The position numbers were made by a program, and so were the translations under genes. From Ephemerocybe angulata (taxonomy: Eukaryota; Basidiomycota; Agaricomycetes; Agaricales; Psathyrellaceae), in assembly GCA_013368325.1 (NCBI GenBank), contig JAACJK010000127.1, forward strand, positions 1 through 64,000: a stretch of DNA of 64,000 bases, in the 5' to 3' direction. The notes under the pieces were generated by a model. That model was not told the DNA's origin. It saw only the letters and a list, made by a program, of their open reading frames with translations, and made no database searches. Below are positions 35,360 to 45,013 of this stretch, piece by piece (within the stretch, counting starts at the first letter, position 1; every line of letters starts with the position of its first letter).

Positions 35360-38300
35360 AGCGGGTGCCCGTCCGTGCTGCCGCACGCGTACCCATCGCT
35401 ATGTGTTCCACCTCCTCCTATGACTCCATCTCATCATGTACCATTAGTTCTATTCGTGAAATCGATCCCACTTCAGACCATTTCCGAGTACGAACAACAT
35501 TGAGAGGTCGCAACAGGAGCACTAGCTCAGCAGCCATGATAGATTGTGGGGCTACCGCCCTCTTTCTTGACCACCCCTTTGTCCTAAAGCATCACATCAC
35601 AACCTTCCTGCTCCGTCACCCCATCCTCCTTCGCAACATTGATGGCTCCCCAAACACCGCCGGGGACATCACCCACTTTGCACGTCTTCACCTCACGGTC
35701 GGACCCCACAACCGCTGGACAGACTTTCTTGTCACCGACCTAGGAGGCGAGAACATCATCCTGGGACTCCCCTGGCTTCGCCAGGTTAACCCAGAGATTG
35801 ACTGGACAAAGGGTATCGTGCGCATCAACCCCCGAGCCACCATCGAGGATGTTCCGGAGGACCCGAACCCGAGCCATGCTCTGGGGGAACCGTCCAACGG
35901 ATCTATCCTGGAAGAGATCTATGCCTCGAGTGCACCCCCAGACCCCATCACATCCGTTCCAGAGCTCCTACCTTCACGCCGTCATCCCCGTGCCTCGGTA
36001 GAGGAGGTGCTGGAGGAAAGACATCCGTGTTTGGACTTAGGGGAACCCTCTGATGGAGCGATTCTGGAGGAGATCTACGCCTCCTGGCCCACGCTCCCCA
36101 GCTCTCCAACTCCTGAACCTACCCCACCGTCGCCGCCCCCTCCTGTGGAAGAGAAGCCCGAAACACCCTTCTGCCGAATCCGTGCTAACCGAACGACTCG
36201 ACGCCGCTGGCTTCGAGCTGGCATCATCGAGCGCACGGATGAGGAACTGTGGTGTTCGGCTGGCTTCACCTACTCCCAGAAGATCGCTGAGGACGCGAAG
36301 AAAGGTAAACCGGAGAGAACCCTCGACGAGATCATCCCCGCCCACTACCGAGAACACGCCGCCGTCTTTTCTGAACAAGAGTCTACTCGCCTGCCAAGCC
36401 ACAAGGACTGGGATCACGCCATCGAGCTCACGCCTGGTGCCCCAGCCAACATCTGCACCAAGATCTACCCCATGTCCCTAGATGAACAAGCCGTGCTCGA
36501 CACGTTCCTCCAGGAGAACCTCGCCAAAGGATACATCCAGCCCTCCAAGTCGCCCATCTCCTCCCCTGTTTTCTTCATCAAGAAGAAGGACGGAACTCTC
36601 CGCTTCATCCAGGACTACCGCCGTCTCAACGAGTACACCATCAAGAATCGCTACCCGCTCCCTCTTGTCGCCGACATCATCAGCCGTCTTCGAGGTGCCA
36701 AATACTTCACCAAGTTTGACGTCCGCTGGGGATACAACAACGTCCGCATAAAGGAGGGAGATCAATGGAAAGCTGCGTTCGCTACTAGCCGAGGCCTCTT
36801 CGAACCCAAAGTCATGTTTTTCGGTCTAACCAACTCACCTGCCACATTCCAGGGCCTCATGAACTCGATCTTCTCAGATCTGGTCGCCTCCGGCAAGGTG
36901 GCGGTCTACCTCGACGACATCCTCATCTTCACCATGGACCTGGAAGAACACCGCCGCATCACCCACGAAGTCCTTCGTCGCCTGCGACAGCACGACCTCT
37001 ACCTACGTCCTGAGAAGTGTGAGTTCGAGAAGGAGGAGATTGAGTATCTGGGCATGGTTATCCGAGAGGGAGAGGTGAGCATGGACCCTGCTAAGGTCCA
37101 AGCCGTCCGTGGCTGGCCCGTACCGCGCAACGTCCGCGAAGTCCGAGGATTCCTGGGCTTTGCCAACTTCTACCGCCGCTTCATCAAGGACTTCTCCAAG
37201 GTCGCCCGCCCCCTCCATGACCTCACCAAGAAGAACACCCTGTTCGAATGGACTGACGAGCGTCAGCAAGCTTTCGAAACCCTCCGTGACGCCTTCATCT
37301 CGGCCCCTGTCCTCGCCCTCTGGGATCCTGACCGCCCTACTCGCATCGAAGTCGACGCCTCTGGCTTTGCCACCGGAGGTGCCCTTCTTCAGCAAGCCGC
37401 TGATGGCGCCTGGCATCCTGTCGCCTTCCGATCAGCATCTATGGACCCAGCTCAGCGAAACTACGAGATCTATGACCGGGAGATGCTAGCCATCATCGAA
37501 GCCCTCAAAGATTGGCGCCCGTTCCTGGAAGGTCTCCCTGACACCTTCGGGATTGTAACCGATCACGCTAACCTGAAGTACTGGCGCACTGCCCAAGATC
37601 TGGCACGACGACAGGCGAGATGGGCTCTGTACCTCTCTCGCTTTGACTTCCGTCTCGAACACCGCCCGGGTGCTGCTAACACCCAAGCTGACCCCCTCTC
37701 GCGCATGCCCCACCACCATGTCTCGGACTCTGACGACAACACCCAGCGCACTGTCCTCCGCCCTGAACACTTCGCCAAACTCGCAGCTGCTTCCCAGTTC
37801 ACCAACCCCCTAGAAGACCGAATTCGTCGTGCGAGTGCACGCGAATCTGTGGTCTTGGGAGGGCTAGAGAAGCTGCGCAAGTTTGGACCCCAGAAACTCG
37901 TCAATGGGTTGACAGAGTGGACAGAGGAGAACGGGTTAGTACGGTTCAGAGGCAAGGTATACGTCCCAGCAGACGATGAACTCCGGCGAGAGGTGGTAAA
38001 GCAGTGCCATGATGACCCCACTTCAGGCCATCCCGGGAACCATGCAACCCTCGAACGGGTCGAGCGGTTGTACTGGTGGCCCACGATGCGCGCTTTTGTG
38101 AAGAAGTACGTCGAAGGCTGCGATCTCTGTGCTCGACGCAAGCATGCCCAGCACCCTCGTGCCCTCACCCAGCCCATGGACGTCCCCGAAGGCCCTTGGG
38201 AGGCTGTTGGAGTCGACCTCATCACACAACTACCACCGGCCCATGGCTTTGATGCAGTCATAGTCTTCACCGACTTCTTCACCAAGCAGATCCACGCACT

Positions 38301-39276
38301 CCCCTGCTCCTCCACCATCTCGACTGAAGGTGTCGTCGACATCTACTACCGAGAGATCTTCCGCCTCCACGGTTTGCCCCTTCGTTTCATCAGCGACCGA
38401 GGGCCCCAGTTCGCCTCTAACGTCATGCGCACTCTCCTCCAACGCCTTGGGATTGGATCCAACCTCACGACAGCATACCACCCTCAGGCCAATGGCCAGA
38501 CTGAGCGCGCAAACCAGGAAGTCGAGAAGCACCTTCGCTTCTACGTCAGTCGACGACAAGACGATTGGGACCAACACCTCCCCATGGCTGAGTTCGTCAT
38601 CAACTCACGCATTCACTCTGCTCACAATCGCTCCCCCTTCGAGGTCATCTACGGCTACTCCCCTCACTTCAACATTCCCATCGGCACTACCACTGGCGTC
38701 CGCGGCGTCGATGAACGCATTCAGGACCTCCTAGACACCCGAAAGGATGTGGAAGCAGCCTTACGAATGGAGAAAGCCCGCCAGAAGACGACCTTTGAAG
38801 CTGGGAAACGGACAGCACACACCTTCGCCGTGAACGACTACGTCTGGCTCAGCGCCAAAAACATCAACATCAAGGTGCCCACTCGAAAGCTTGGGGACTT
38901 CCAGCTCGGCCCCTACAAGGTCATTGAGAAGGTCGGCGACCTCGACTACCGTCTCGCACTCCCTCAGTCTCTATCCCGCCTCCATCCTGTCTTCCACGTC
39001 GACAAGCTTAGTCCCTGGAAAGGGAACGACACCAACGGCATCCTACCTCCCCCACCAGAGCCTGTTGAACTCGAGGACGGGATAGAGTTTGAAGTTCAGG
39101 ACGTGCTGGACAGTAGGGAGGTCAAGCGTGGACGAAAGCGCTGGGTCGAATACCTCATCAGCTGGAAGGGCTACAATGACAGCGAGAACTCTTGGGAACC
39201 CCTGGCCAACCTTGGGAATGCAGCTGAAGCCGTTGCGGAGTTCCACCTTCGACACCCCACGGCACCCCGACCATAG
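35356..39276 (+). CDS. Gypsy pol polyprotein with chromodomain
   Basis: About 1306 residues, uninterrupted, no own ATG needed because it is in the -1 frame of gag. Aspartic protease near residue 60 (MIDCGATALFL, Cys where most relatives have Ser or Thr; ENIILGLPWLR later). RT: FIQDYRRLNEYTIKNRYPLP, FDVRWGYNNVRI and YLDDILIF. RNase H: EVDASGFATGGAL, REMLAIIEAL, VTDHANL. Integrase: H-H-C-C finger (HPGNHATLERV ... CDLCARRKH), core D residues in VGVDLITQLP and ISDRGPQF and E in NGQTERANQE. A chromodomain closes the protein (VEYLISWKGYNDSENSWEPL). All key catalytic residues are present, so this pol looks functional. Stop TAG 39274-39276. Confidence 0.95.
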   Translation: MKRVPVRAAARVPIAMCSTSSYDSISSCTISSIREIDPTSDHFRVRTTLRGRNRSTSSAAMIDCGATALFLDHPFVLKHHITTFLLRHPILLRNIDGSPNTAGDITHFARLHLTVGPHNRWTDFLVTDLGGENIILGLPWLRQVNPEIDWTKGIVRINPRATIEDVPEDPNPSHALGEPSNGSILEEIYASSAPPDPITSVPELLPSRRHPRASVEEVLEERHPCLDLGEPSDGAILEEIYASWPTLPSSPTPEPTPPSPPPPVEEKPETPFCRIRANRTTRRRWLRAGIIERTDEELWCSAGFTYSQKIAEDAKKGKPERTLDEIIPAHYREHAAVFSEQESTRLPSHKDWDHAIELTPGAPANICTKIYPMSLDEQAVLDTFLQENLAKGYIQPSKSPISSPVFFIKKKDGTLRFIQDYRRLNEYTIKNRYPLPLVADIISRLRGAKYFTKFDVRWGYNNVRIKEGDQWKAAFATSRGLFEPKVMFFGLTNSPATFQGLMNSIFSDLVASGKVAVYLDDILIFTMDLEEHRRITHEVLRRLRQHDLYLRPEKCEFEKEEIEYLGMVIREGEVSMDPAKVQAVRGWPVPRNVREVRGFLGFANFYRRFIKDFSKVARPLHDLTKKNTLFEWTDERQQAFETLRDAFISAPVLALWDPDRPTRIEVDASGFATGGALLQQAADGAWHPVAFRSASMDPAQRNYEIYDREMLAIIEALKDWRPFLEGLPDTFGIVTDHANLKYWRTAQDLARRQARWALYLSRFDFRLEHRPGAANTQADPLSRMPHHHVSDSDDNTQRTVLRPEHFAKLAAASQFTNPLEDRIRRASARESVVLGGLEKLRKFGPQKLVNGLTEWTEENGLVRFRGKVYVPADDELRREVVKQCHDDPTSGHPGNHATLERVERLYWWPTMRAFVKKYVEGCDLCARRKHAQHPRALTQPMDVPEGPWEAVGVDLITQLPPAHGFDAVIVFTDFFTKQIHALPCSSTISTEGVVDIYYREIFRLHGLPLRFISDRGPQFASNVMRTLLQRLGIGSNLTTAYHPQANGQTERANQEVEKHLRFYVSRRQDDWDQHLPMAEFVINSRIHSAHNRSPFEVIYGYSPHFNIPIGTTTGVRGVDERIQDLLDTRKDVEAALRMEKARQKTTFEAGKRTAHTFAVNDYVWLSAKNINIKVPTRKLGDFQLGPYKVIEKVGDLDYRLALPQSLSRLHPVFHVDKLSPWKGNDTNGILPPPPEPVELEDGIEFEVQDVLDSREVKRGRKRWVEYLISWKGYNDSENSWEPLANLGNAAEAVAEFHLRHPTAPRP

Positions 39277-39310
39277 TCATCGAGGACGATGAGTTCTAGG
39301 AGGGGGGTAA

Positions 39311-39860
39311 TGTCGTGAACACCGGTCAGCCTACCTATTTTCTCTTCTTTTCCTTTCATTTCTTCCTTTACTATTCATTCGTGCGCATTCCTGCACACTC
39401 TTGCACACCTTTGCACACCCTTGCACACCTTCACACTGCCTTCGCTCTTCTGAGCCTTCCCCTCACTTCATGCACAGCACGTTCATGCTTCTTATTCTCG
39501 TGCACAGCACGTTCACACCTTGTTCACACCTTTGTTCTCAGGCGCACTGCCCGCGCGCTGCCTTTTAGTCATATCGACTCATATGGACTCTATTGTTCTT
39601 TGGATCATTCTATTGGTCTATTTTCGTTCGAGATCATCTGGACACATATATACTCGTAGCTACTCGTTCATTATTCCCCACTTGATCTCTTTGACTATAC
39701 AGGTACATAGTCGCTTCGCTCCTATTCCCTGTATTCTATTTACCTTTGACTATACAGCTCTTGTATCTGCATCGCTGCTCGTCGCTCGTCCGACCTCTGC
39801 TCCTCTGCTCTCTGCTCTCTGCTCGTCGCTCGTCCGACATCAGCCGGCGTCTTCGCCACA
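39311..39860 (+). repeat. Gypsy 3' LTR
   Basis: 550 bp, 99.6% identical to the 5' LTR by direct comparison. Preceded by a purine tract at about 39298-39309 and followed by the 'gaggg' duplication. Confidence 0.97.
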
Positions 39861-39865
39861 GAGGG

Positions 39866-41831
39866 CAGGGATCGAAGGATAAGGAGTGCTTTAATTGCAA
39901 GCGGAAGGGGCACATCAGGAAGGATTGTTGGGCGAAGGGTGGAGGCATGGAAGGAAGGGGGCCGAGAGGACGCAACCGCGCGAACCAGGCAACGAGCTCT
40001 GCGGCCGATATCAATTCTGCGGTCTCAGTTGCCTATCAGGCTCGTTTCGACGAAGGATCTATCACGTCTGACGACTCGAAACATACCTGGCATCTCGACT
40101 CGGCCACATCTTCCCACATCTGCCTAGTGCGTGAGGCATTCGCCGACTATACCCCGCTCAAAAATGCCTTCGTTAAAGGCGTCGGTCCTGGCACGGCGGT
40201 TGTAGAAGGCAAAGGCACTATCCATTTGAGGTGCAGGGTTGGAGATACAAACACAGTCCACACCCTCGAGGATGTTCTATACGTCCCGGATGCTCCCAAT
40301 GGCCTTCTCTCACTCGGACGGTTCGATGTCAGCGGCGGTTCGGTCACGTTCAAAAATGGGATAGCTATCCTAACGAAGAACGGCGCTGATATTGCGATTG
40401 CCCCATTGGTCGACCAGCTGTACAAGCTGGATGCCCACGCCGTACTCCAGACGGAGCGCGCATGCCTTGCGGCGGGATCTAGGAGGACTTGGGATGAATG
40501 GCATCGGATGTTTGGCCACATTGGCATGAGCACACTTCAGAAGATGCATCGGACTGGCATTGTCAATGGATTTGATGTCGACGAAAGCTCTACCCCATCC
40601 CGCACCTGCACCGACTGTCTCAGTGCGAAATTATCTCGCCATCCCTTTCCCCACAAAGCCGAGCATCGTTCCGAAGTACCCGGAGAAGGATATCATTGCG
40701 ACGTATGGGGGCCCATCAAGACCAAGTCATCTTGGGGGTTCTCTTATTATGTCTCCTTCACGGACGACGCCACGCGCTATGTTCATGTGTATTTTCTGAA
40801 GACGAAGGGGGAAGCGACTGATTGGATTGAGAAGCACGTCGCTGGAGCGACGACGAGGTTCGGAAAACCTCCGTCGTGGATTCGCTTCGACAATGGGAAG
40901 GAACTGGTCAACGAGAGGTCGAAGGATTTTTGCGCCAGGAAGGGCATTGAAGTCCACCTCACTTCCCCATATTCTCCCTCGCAGAACGGCGTTGCCGAAT
41001 GCCTAAATCGCACCCTCCTTGAACTCGCACGCGCTATGCTCATCGGCAAGAATTTGCCGCACTTCCTCTGGGACGAGGCAGTCTCACACGCCGTCTATCT
41101 CCGCAACCGCGTGCTCGTCTCTGCGCTTCCTGGGATGACCCCATACGAAGCTTATCGATCGAAGCGGCCGCATGTGGGGCATCTCAGAGAATTTGGATGC
41201 GACGTATGGGTGTTGGATGAGGCGGTGGGAAGGTCGAAGCTGGGCCCGAGGGCTAACAAGATGAAATTCTTGGGCTTCGTTGATGGATCTGGGGCGGTGC
41301 GATATTACGATGCTGCGCGCCGCAACGTGAAGGTCTCTCGAAACGTCGCCTTCAATGAGAACAGGATTTCGGTTACCATTGACTTGGAGGATGGTCCCGA
41401 GGAGGAGATGTCTGGAGTCGAGCCCACCTCCAAGCCCGATGGCGTCCATATGGACCCACAAGTGCCGCAACCATCTTCGAAAACCCCTCCGGAATTTCTC
41501 CGCTATACTCCCGAGCCTGAAACGACTTCTAATCCCACTCCTGTTCCCAATCCTATCCCCAGCTCGCATCTACCCTCTGGATCTCAACCTGCAGCCAATC
41601 CTGAACCCGAAACTCGAAATCTACGCAAGCGCAAAGCCGATATCGACTACCGAAAGTCAGGGAACCCGGATGCCCATCCCGCCGAGCGATTTCGACTACC
41701 TCCCAGTCTGAAGAAAGTCACTCGGGAACGCAAGAACAGTCGCAACCATGCCAGGAGGAAGACGCTTCAAGCATCGTTCCACGACTACCGCGATACGCCG
41801 GCATGGAGCTCAGAGGACTCAGACCCCCGAG
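39866..41831 (+). pseudogene. Copia zinc knuckle, protease and integrase; RT deleted
   Basis: Continuation of the copia frame from 33078. Zinc knuckle CFNCKRKGHIRKDC, protease-like WHLDSATSSHIC, GAG-pre-integrase region with HRMFGHIGMSTL and CTDCLSAKLSRHPF. The integrase core has D in HCDVWGPI, D in RFDNGKE and E in QNGVAECLNRTLLE (Cys-Leu where Arg-Lys is usual). A Pro-rich linker follows. Coding sense stops at about 41831, where the sequence jumps into the 3' LTR; the open frame runs 47 bp further into LTR DNA. The whole RT/RNase H part is missing, so this element could move only with help from another copy. Confidence 0.9.
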
Positions 41832-41918
41832 CACGTATATCTACTTGGATTGTATTTAAGCTAGAGTATGTACTGTGAATTCTATATAGTTTTCACCCCC
41901 TCACATCGAGCTGCAACA
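41832..41918 (+). repeat. Copia 3' LTR remnant (87 bp)
   Basis: Identical to 32138-32224. The first 162 bp of the LTR are absent, lost together with the end of pol. Confidence 0.88.
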
Positions 41919-43013
41919 CAAATGGATCAACCTGGGATTCGCCAACATTGGCAACACCGACATTCTGAGAGCCCTGTATGCAGAACTAATGCTGATGAAA
42001 GCGAGAGTATACATACGGAAAGTAAAAGGCCACAGCAACGACGAGGGCAACGATGGCGCAGACCTTGAGGCAAACCGAGGCGCAAACAAAGACACCCCCG
42101 ATAACATAGACACCTCCGCCGGCACCCTCATCCAAAAATTGGGAGCCGCATCGCGAGCTATGACACAAAAAACCGCCTACCAGCACATCCGAGCTATTAA
42201 GCACAAGACCGAACATCGTCGTACCTACCTGATGGTAGAGATGACTAAGGCGACAATACTCGATACCTCTGGTATAGAACCGACGGCACAGGCGATATGG
42301 AGATCCCTTCAGAAGAGGAGAGGAACAGCTCTCAGCCTGAAGTTCACTGCCTTCGCTTGGCGAGGCCTCCATGACAGCCACAAAGTCGGCAAATTCTGGG
42401 AGCACATCGCAGCGGTGCGAGACACGCACATGCCATGCAGGAGCTGCGGAGTACCTGAAGAATCAATGAGCCACATTCTACCGTCTCCGGACAAGAAACA
42501 ATCTGGAAACTCGCTCGAAAAGCATGGGAACACACTAACCTGGAGTTCCCCAACATCACACTCGGCCTAATCCTAGGAATTGGCACATTCCAAATCAAGG
42601 ATGCAGAGGGCAGGGTGTTAGATGGCAGAACCCGCCTCATTCAAATCCTGGTCTCTGAATCAGCTTACCTAGCCTGGCTCATCCGATGCGAATACCGCAT
42701 CGGAAGAGGGGAAGATGAGACACAGAAACATACGACCCAAGAAATCGAAGCGAGATGGCTTAACACCCTTAGTCGGCGCCTCCGCCTAGATTGGGCAACG
42801 ACGAACACACTGACCTTTGGTAAGAAGGCACTAAAGAAAGCAGTGTTCACACGTACCTGGAGCGATATTACACATTTCCTCCCTGGTTTCGATTACAATT
42901 ACTCAGACTGTTGGATTTACCCGACAAACGATCTACGACGTGGAGGGGCGTACAAAGTCACGACCACCAAAACAGAGATCCTACCAAAAAAAAAAATAAT
43001 AATAATAATAATA
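41919..43013 (+). pseudogene. LINE 3' part: RNase H end and C-terminal region
   Basis: Resumes exactly where the LINE was cut at 31975. RNase H end: KVKGHSNDEGNDGADLEA, with the His and the fourth acidic residue. Then a helical part and a Cys/His motif (CRSCGVPEESMSHIL). Near 42480 the frame shifts by a small indel and goes on with ETIWKLARKAWEHTNLEFP to about 42990. The A-rich and (AAT)n tail closes the element. Confidence 0.9.
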
Positions 43014-44207
43014 ATAATCAGCCTCTATCTGGTGGCTTAGACTGATGCACGCACGCTGTTACGACTCCGTATTTATCTTTGATCTATGGATGGTATTTGG
43101 GGGTCGTTTCAAGTTGAGCTTCGTCAAATTTAGTCTGCTGTAACGATTTGCGTACCCCGGACGATGCGCTGTACCGAAGCCCGATGAAGAGTTGGAGAAC
43201 TGCAAGGGGAGATTAGTGCGGTGCCGCGTCAAACAGCCGAACTGTGATGCACAACTCACTTCTGACAGAGAAGTAATACATCGCCCCTTCTCTTTTGACG
43301 ATGTTGCAACAATGTTGAGGAGTGAGCTATTGTGGCTTCTATAGCGCCTGGCGAATATCGCAAAGGCGACCATTGTGATGACTTGGTATCCCTGAGGGTT
43401 AGAAAAGGCAGTAGTACTTATCATTACCGTAGAAAAAATGTACCTGCTGCTCTTGCAAATCCAATTTGAATCCAATATATGCTGCAATTGGATATAGCTT
43501 TATGGCATGGTCTGAGGAAACATATCCAGAACATCCTGCCCGAAGTACTTGGCGTTCCCATGGCTCGACAGCGATTGCTAAAATAAACTATTTAACGCAA
43601 GACCAATCGAAGCTTGGATGAATGACCTACTGCACCACGTTGAAATGAAGTAGTAAGAGATCACCACAATTGGGATTTCGAAGCCCTTTGGACGCCGAGG
43701 AGTACGCCAGCGTGAGTGATGTTTGAATATCACAGAATGATACGGTGTACTCACCATAAATCCGAAAGCAAGCAAGTATATGGACCACCTTTGCGTACCA
43801 AGGAGGGCAGAGAGGCATATCCAGAATATTGCTTAGGTGGAACTTAGCTTGGAGCCACATCCTCATTTCACTCCTACTACGCACCTTCCGCGAATACATT
43901 TCCAAGTGACACGATCACCCACCACCCTTTGACCAGATGTTCGCATGCCTGGCCCACAATGTATGTCAGGAGAGTCTAATTACATGGTCAGCTGCACCTG
44001 CGTGAACGGCTACTTACCCGGAGGCTGAGCGGAATATAAGCCGGGTAAACCACTACGTGATTTTTTGAAATTTTAATGATTATCCTATATTATAAGCGTC
44101 AAATGCGTACCGACGAATTCAAGGACCACGCCAAGTATTGTGAGGTATCTCAGAATGAGGAATAGCATGCGACCTGGCTTTCGAGCTGGCTGTGGCCATA
44201 TCCTATC

Positions 44208-44698
44208 TAGTGTTGTCAGGGCTTGGGCTTCAAAGCCCAGGCCGGGCCAAGCCAAGCCCAAAATGACCAAGCCAGGCCAAGCCCAGGCCCACATTTGGTG
44301 TGGGCTTTCACTGGGCTTGGGCCTGGCCTCGAAATATGCCAGGCCCAAGCCCACTATGTCACGAGAAATTGACAAAACAATTTATATTCTCATAATAGCA
44401 CACCGGTTGGAGTGCACAAATGATAACAGGAGGCTAACAGTTCAATTCCCATGCATGGCAAGTACTATTTTGAGTGATATGGTACATAATCAGTTTGGAG
44501 ACTACAAATATTTGTATTGAAATGGTAAAAATCAATAGCTATGGTTTGTATTGAATTATTGTAGTGAAAGCCCAGGCCAAGCCCAAGCCCAAAGTCAAAG
44601 TCAAAGTGGGCTTGGCCTGGCATTTTTGAAAGCCCAGGCCCGCAAAAGCCAGGCCCAAGCTGTGGGCTTCAGGCCAAGCCCAGGCCCAAACAACACTA
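44208..44698. mobile_element. hAT-type MITE in exon 4 of the DUF6533-like gene
   Basis: 491 bp. Terminal inverted repeats TAGTGTTGT (left) and its complement at the right end, with further complementarity through GGGC(T/C)TGGGC-type repeats at both ends. Flanked by an exact 8-bp duplication 'atcctatc' (44200-44207, 44699-44706). No coding capacity. The 8-bp duplication and TAG-start ends are the hAT hallmark. Subterminal GCCCAGGCC-like motifs could be transposase binding sites. Confidence 0.9.
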
Positions 44699-45013
44699 AT
44701 CCTATCTACCTAAACCATTGGGTAAGCGCGGAGTCCACGACATTTGCTCTGCCACTGACCTCCTCTCCAAAAGTGGTCATGTAATACCAAAGCTGAGTAT
44801 TTAACGAATATCACTGAGCATGTTTGCCAATATGCGAAAATGAAGGCTCACCAGTCCGGACAGTGCGACCACTAGAGACCCGGCCAAGTAAAGTAAATCT
44901 CCAATGTATGTTATAAGGGGCACGTTGCATGACTTACTCAGGACATAATTGCTGGCGTACTGGGTCTGCACAGTATCAATCATGGTGGCGAGGTCTATAT
45001 CGGTCTCATCCAT

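Larger units (their letters stand above)
33079..39860 (+). mobile_element. Ty3/gypsy chromovirus, 6782 bp, young insertion
   Basis: Complete LTR retrotransposon. Identical-length LTRs (550 bp) start TG and end CA. Target duplication 'gaggg' at 33074-33078 and 39861-39865. A polypurine tract (aggaggggggta) precedes the 3' LTR. The order gag, protease, RT, RNase H, integrase, chromodomain is that of chromoviruses, whose chromodomain steers integration to marked chromatin. The LTRs differ at only two positions, so the insertion is recent. One frameshift in gag (about 34745) probably makes this copy non-autonomous. Confidence 0.96.
31976..41918 (+). mobile_element. Ty1/copia retrotransposon, internally deleted, with nested gypsy
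   Basis: Inserted in the LINE RNase H. Target duplication 'caaat' at 31971-31975 and 41919-41923; joining the LINE across it gives HHADKWINLGF in frame. 5' LTR 31976-32224 (249 bp), ending 'gctgcaaca'. The 3' LTR keeps only its last 87 bp (41832-41918), identical to 32138-32224. The coding region ends after the integrase, so RT, RNase H and the start of the 3' LTR have been deleted. The 5' end begins TC instead of the usual TG, so the start may be off by a base or mutated. Own length without gypsy is about 3.16 kb. Confidence 0.88.
29595..43013 (+). mobile_element. 5'-truncated LINE (non-LTR retrotransposon), host of nested elements
   Basis: A non-LTR element of the RT plus RNase H type (Tad/I-like). 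It begins inside the RT N-terminal region, as expected for incomplete reverse transcription, and ends in an A-run followed by (AAT)n at about 42986-43013. Its own length is about 3.5 kb once the 9.9-kb insertion is subtracted. Flanking duplication is 29584-29594 / 43014-43024. It is in plus orientation, opposite to the host gene, inside that gene's last intron and 19 nt from the acceptor. It is dead: two 11-bp insertions, a small indel near 42480 and the copia insertion interrupt the coding frame. Confidence 0.92.
29344..45013 (-). pseudogene. DUF6533-like membrane protein gene, split by transposons
   Basis: Read from 45013 downward. Exon 1 is 45013-44938 (MDETDIDLATMIDTVQTQYA), exon 2 44871-44852, exon 3 44792-44760 (LWYYMTTFGEE). 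Exon 4 starts with VDRIWPQPARKPGRMLFLIL and ends LGVVLEFVG near 44114. Later pieces are GQACEHLVKGWWVIVSLG (about 43950-43905), VVHILACFRIYG (about 43792-43756) and VITMVAFAIFARRYRSHNSS with MYYFSVR (about 43390-43255). The last exon, 29575-29344, is on the far side of the LINE (RFLIPIFADRLLLGLKARRY...SANILC, stop TAG). The GEE(V/I)DRIWP and L-F-L-x-x-R-Y patterns and the order of hydrophobic segments match DUF6533-type proteins. Exon 4 is cut by a hAT MITE and the last intron holds 13.4 kb of nested elements, so I call it dead. Some middle junctions were not resolved. Confidence 0.75.

Noticed and set aside
39746..39860. Start of the copia pol frame within the gypsy 3' LTR
   Set aside because: This is chance read-through; the copia frame really comes from 33078 and resumes at 39866 after the duplication.
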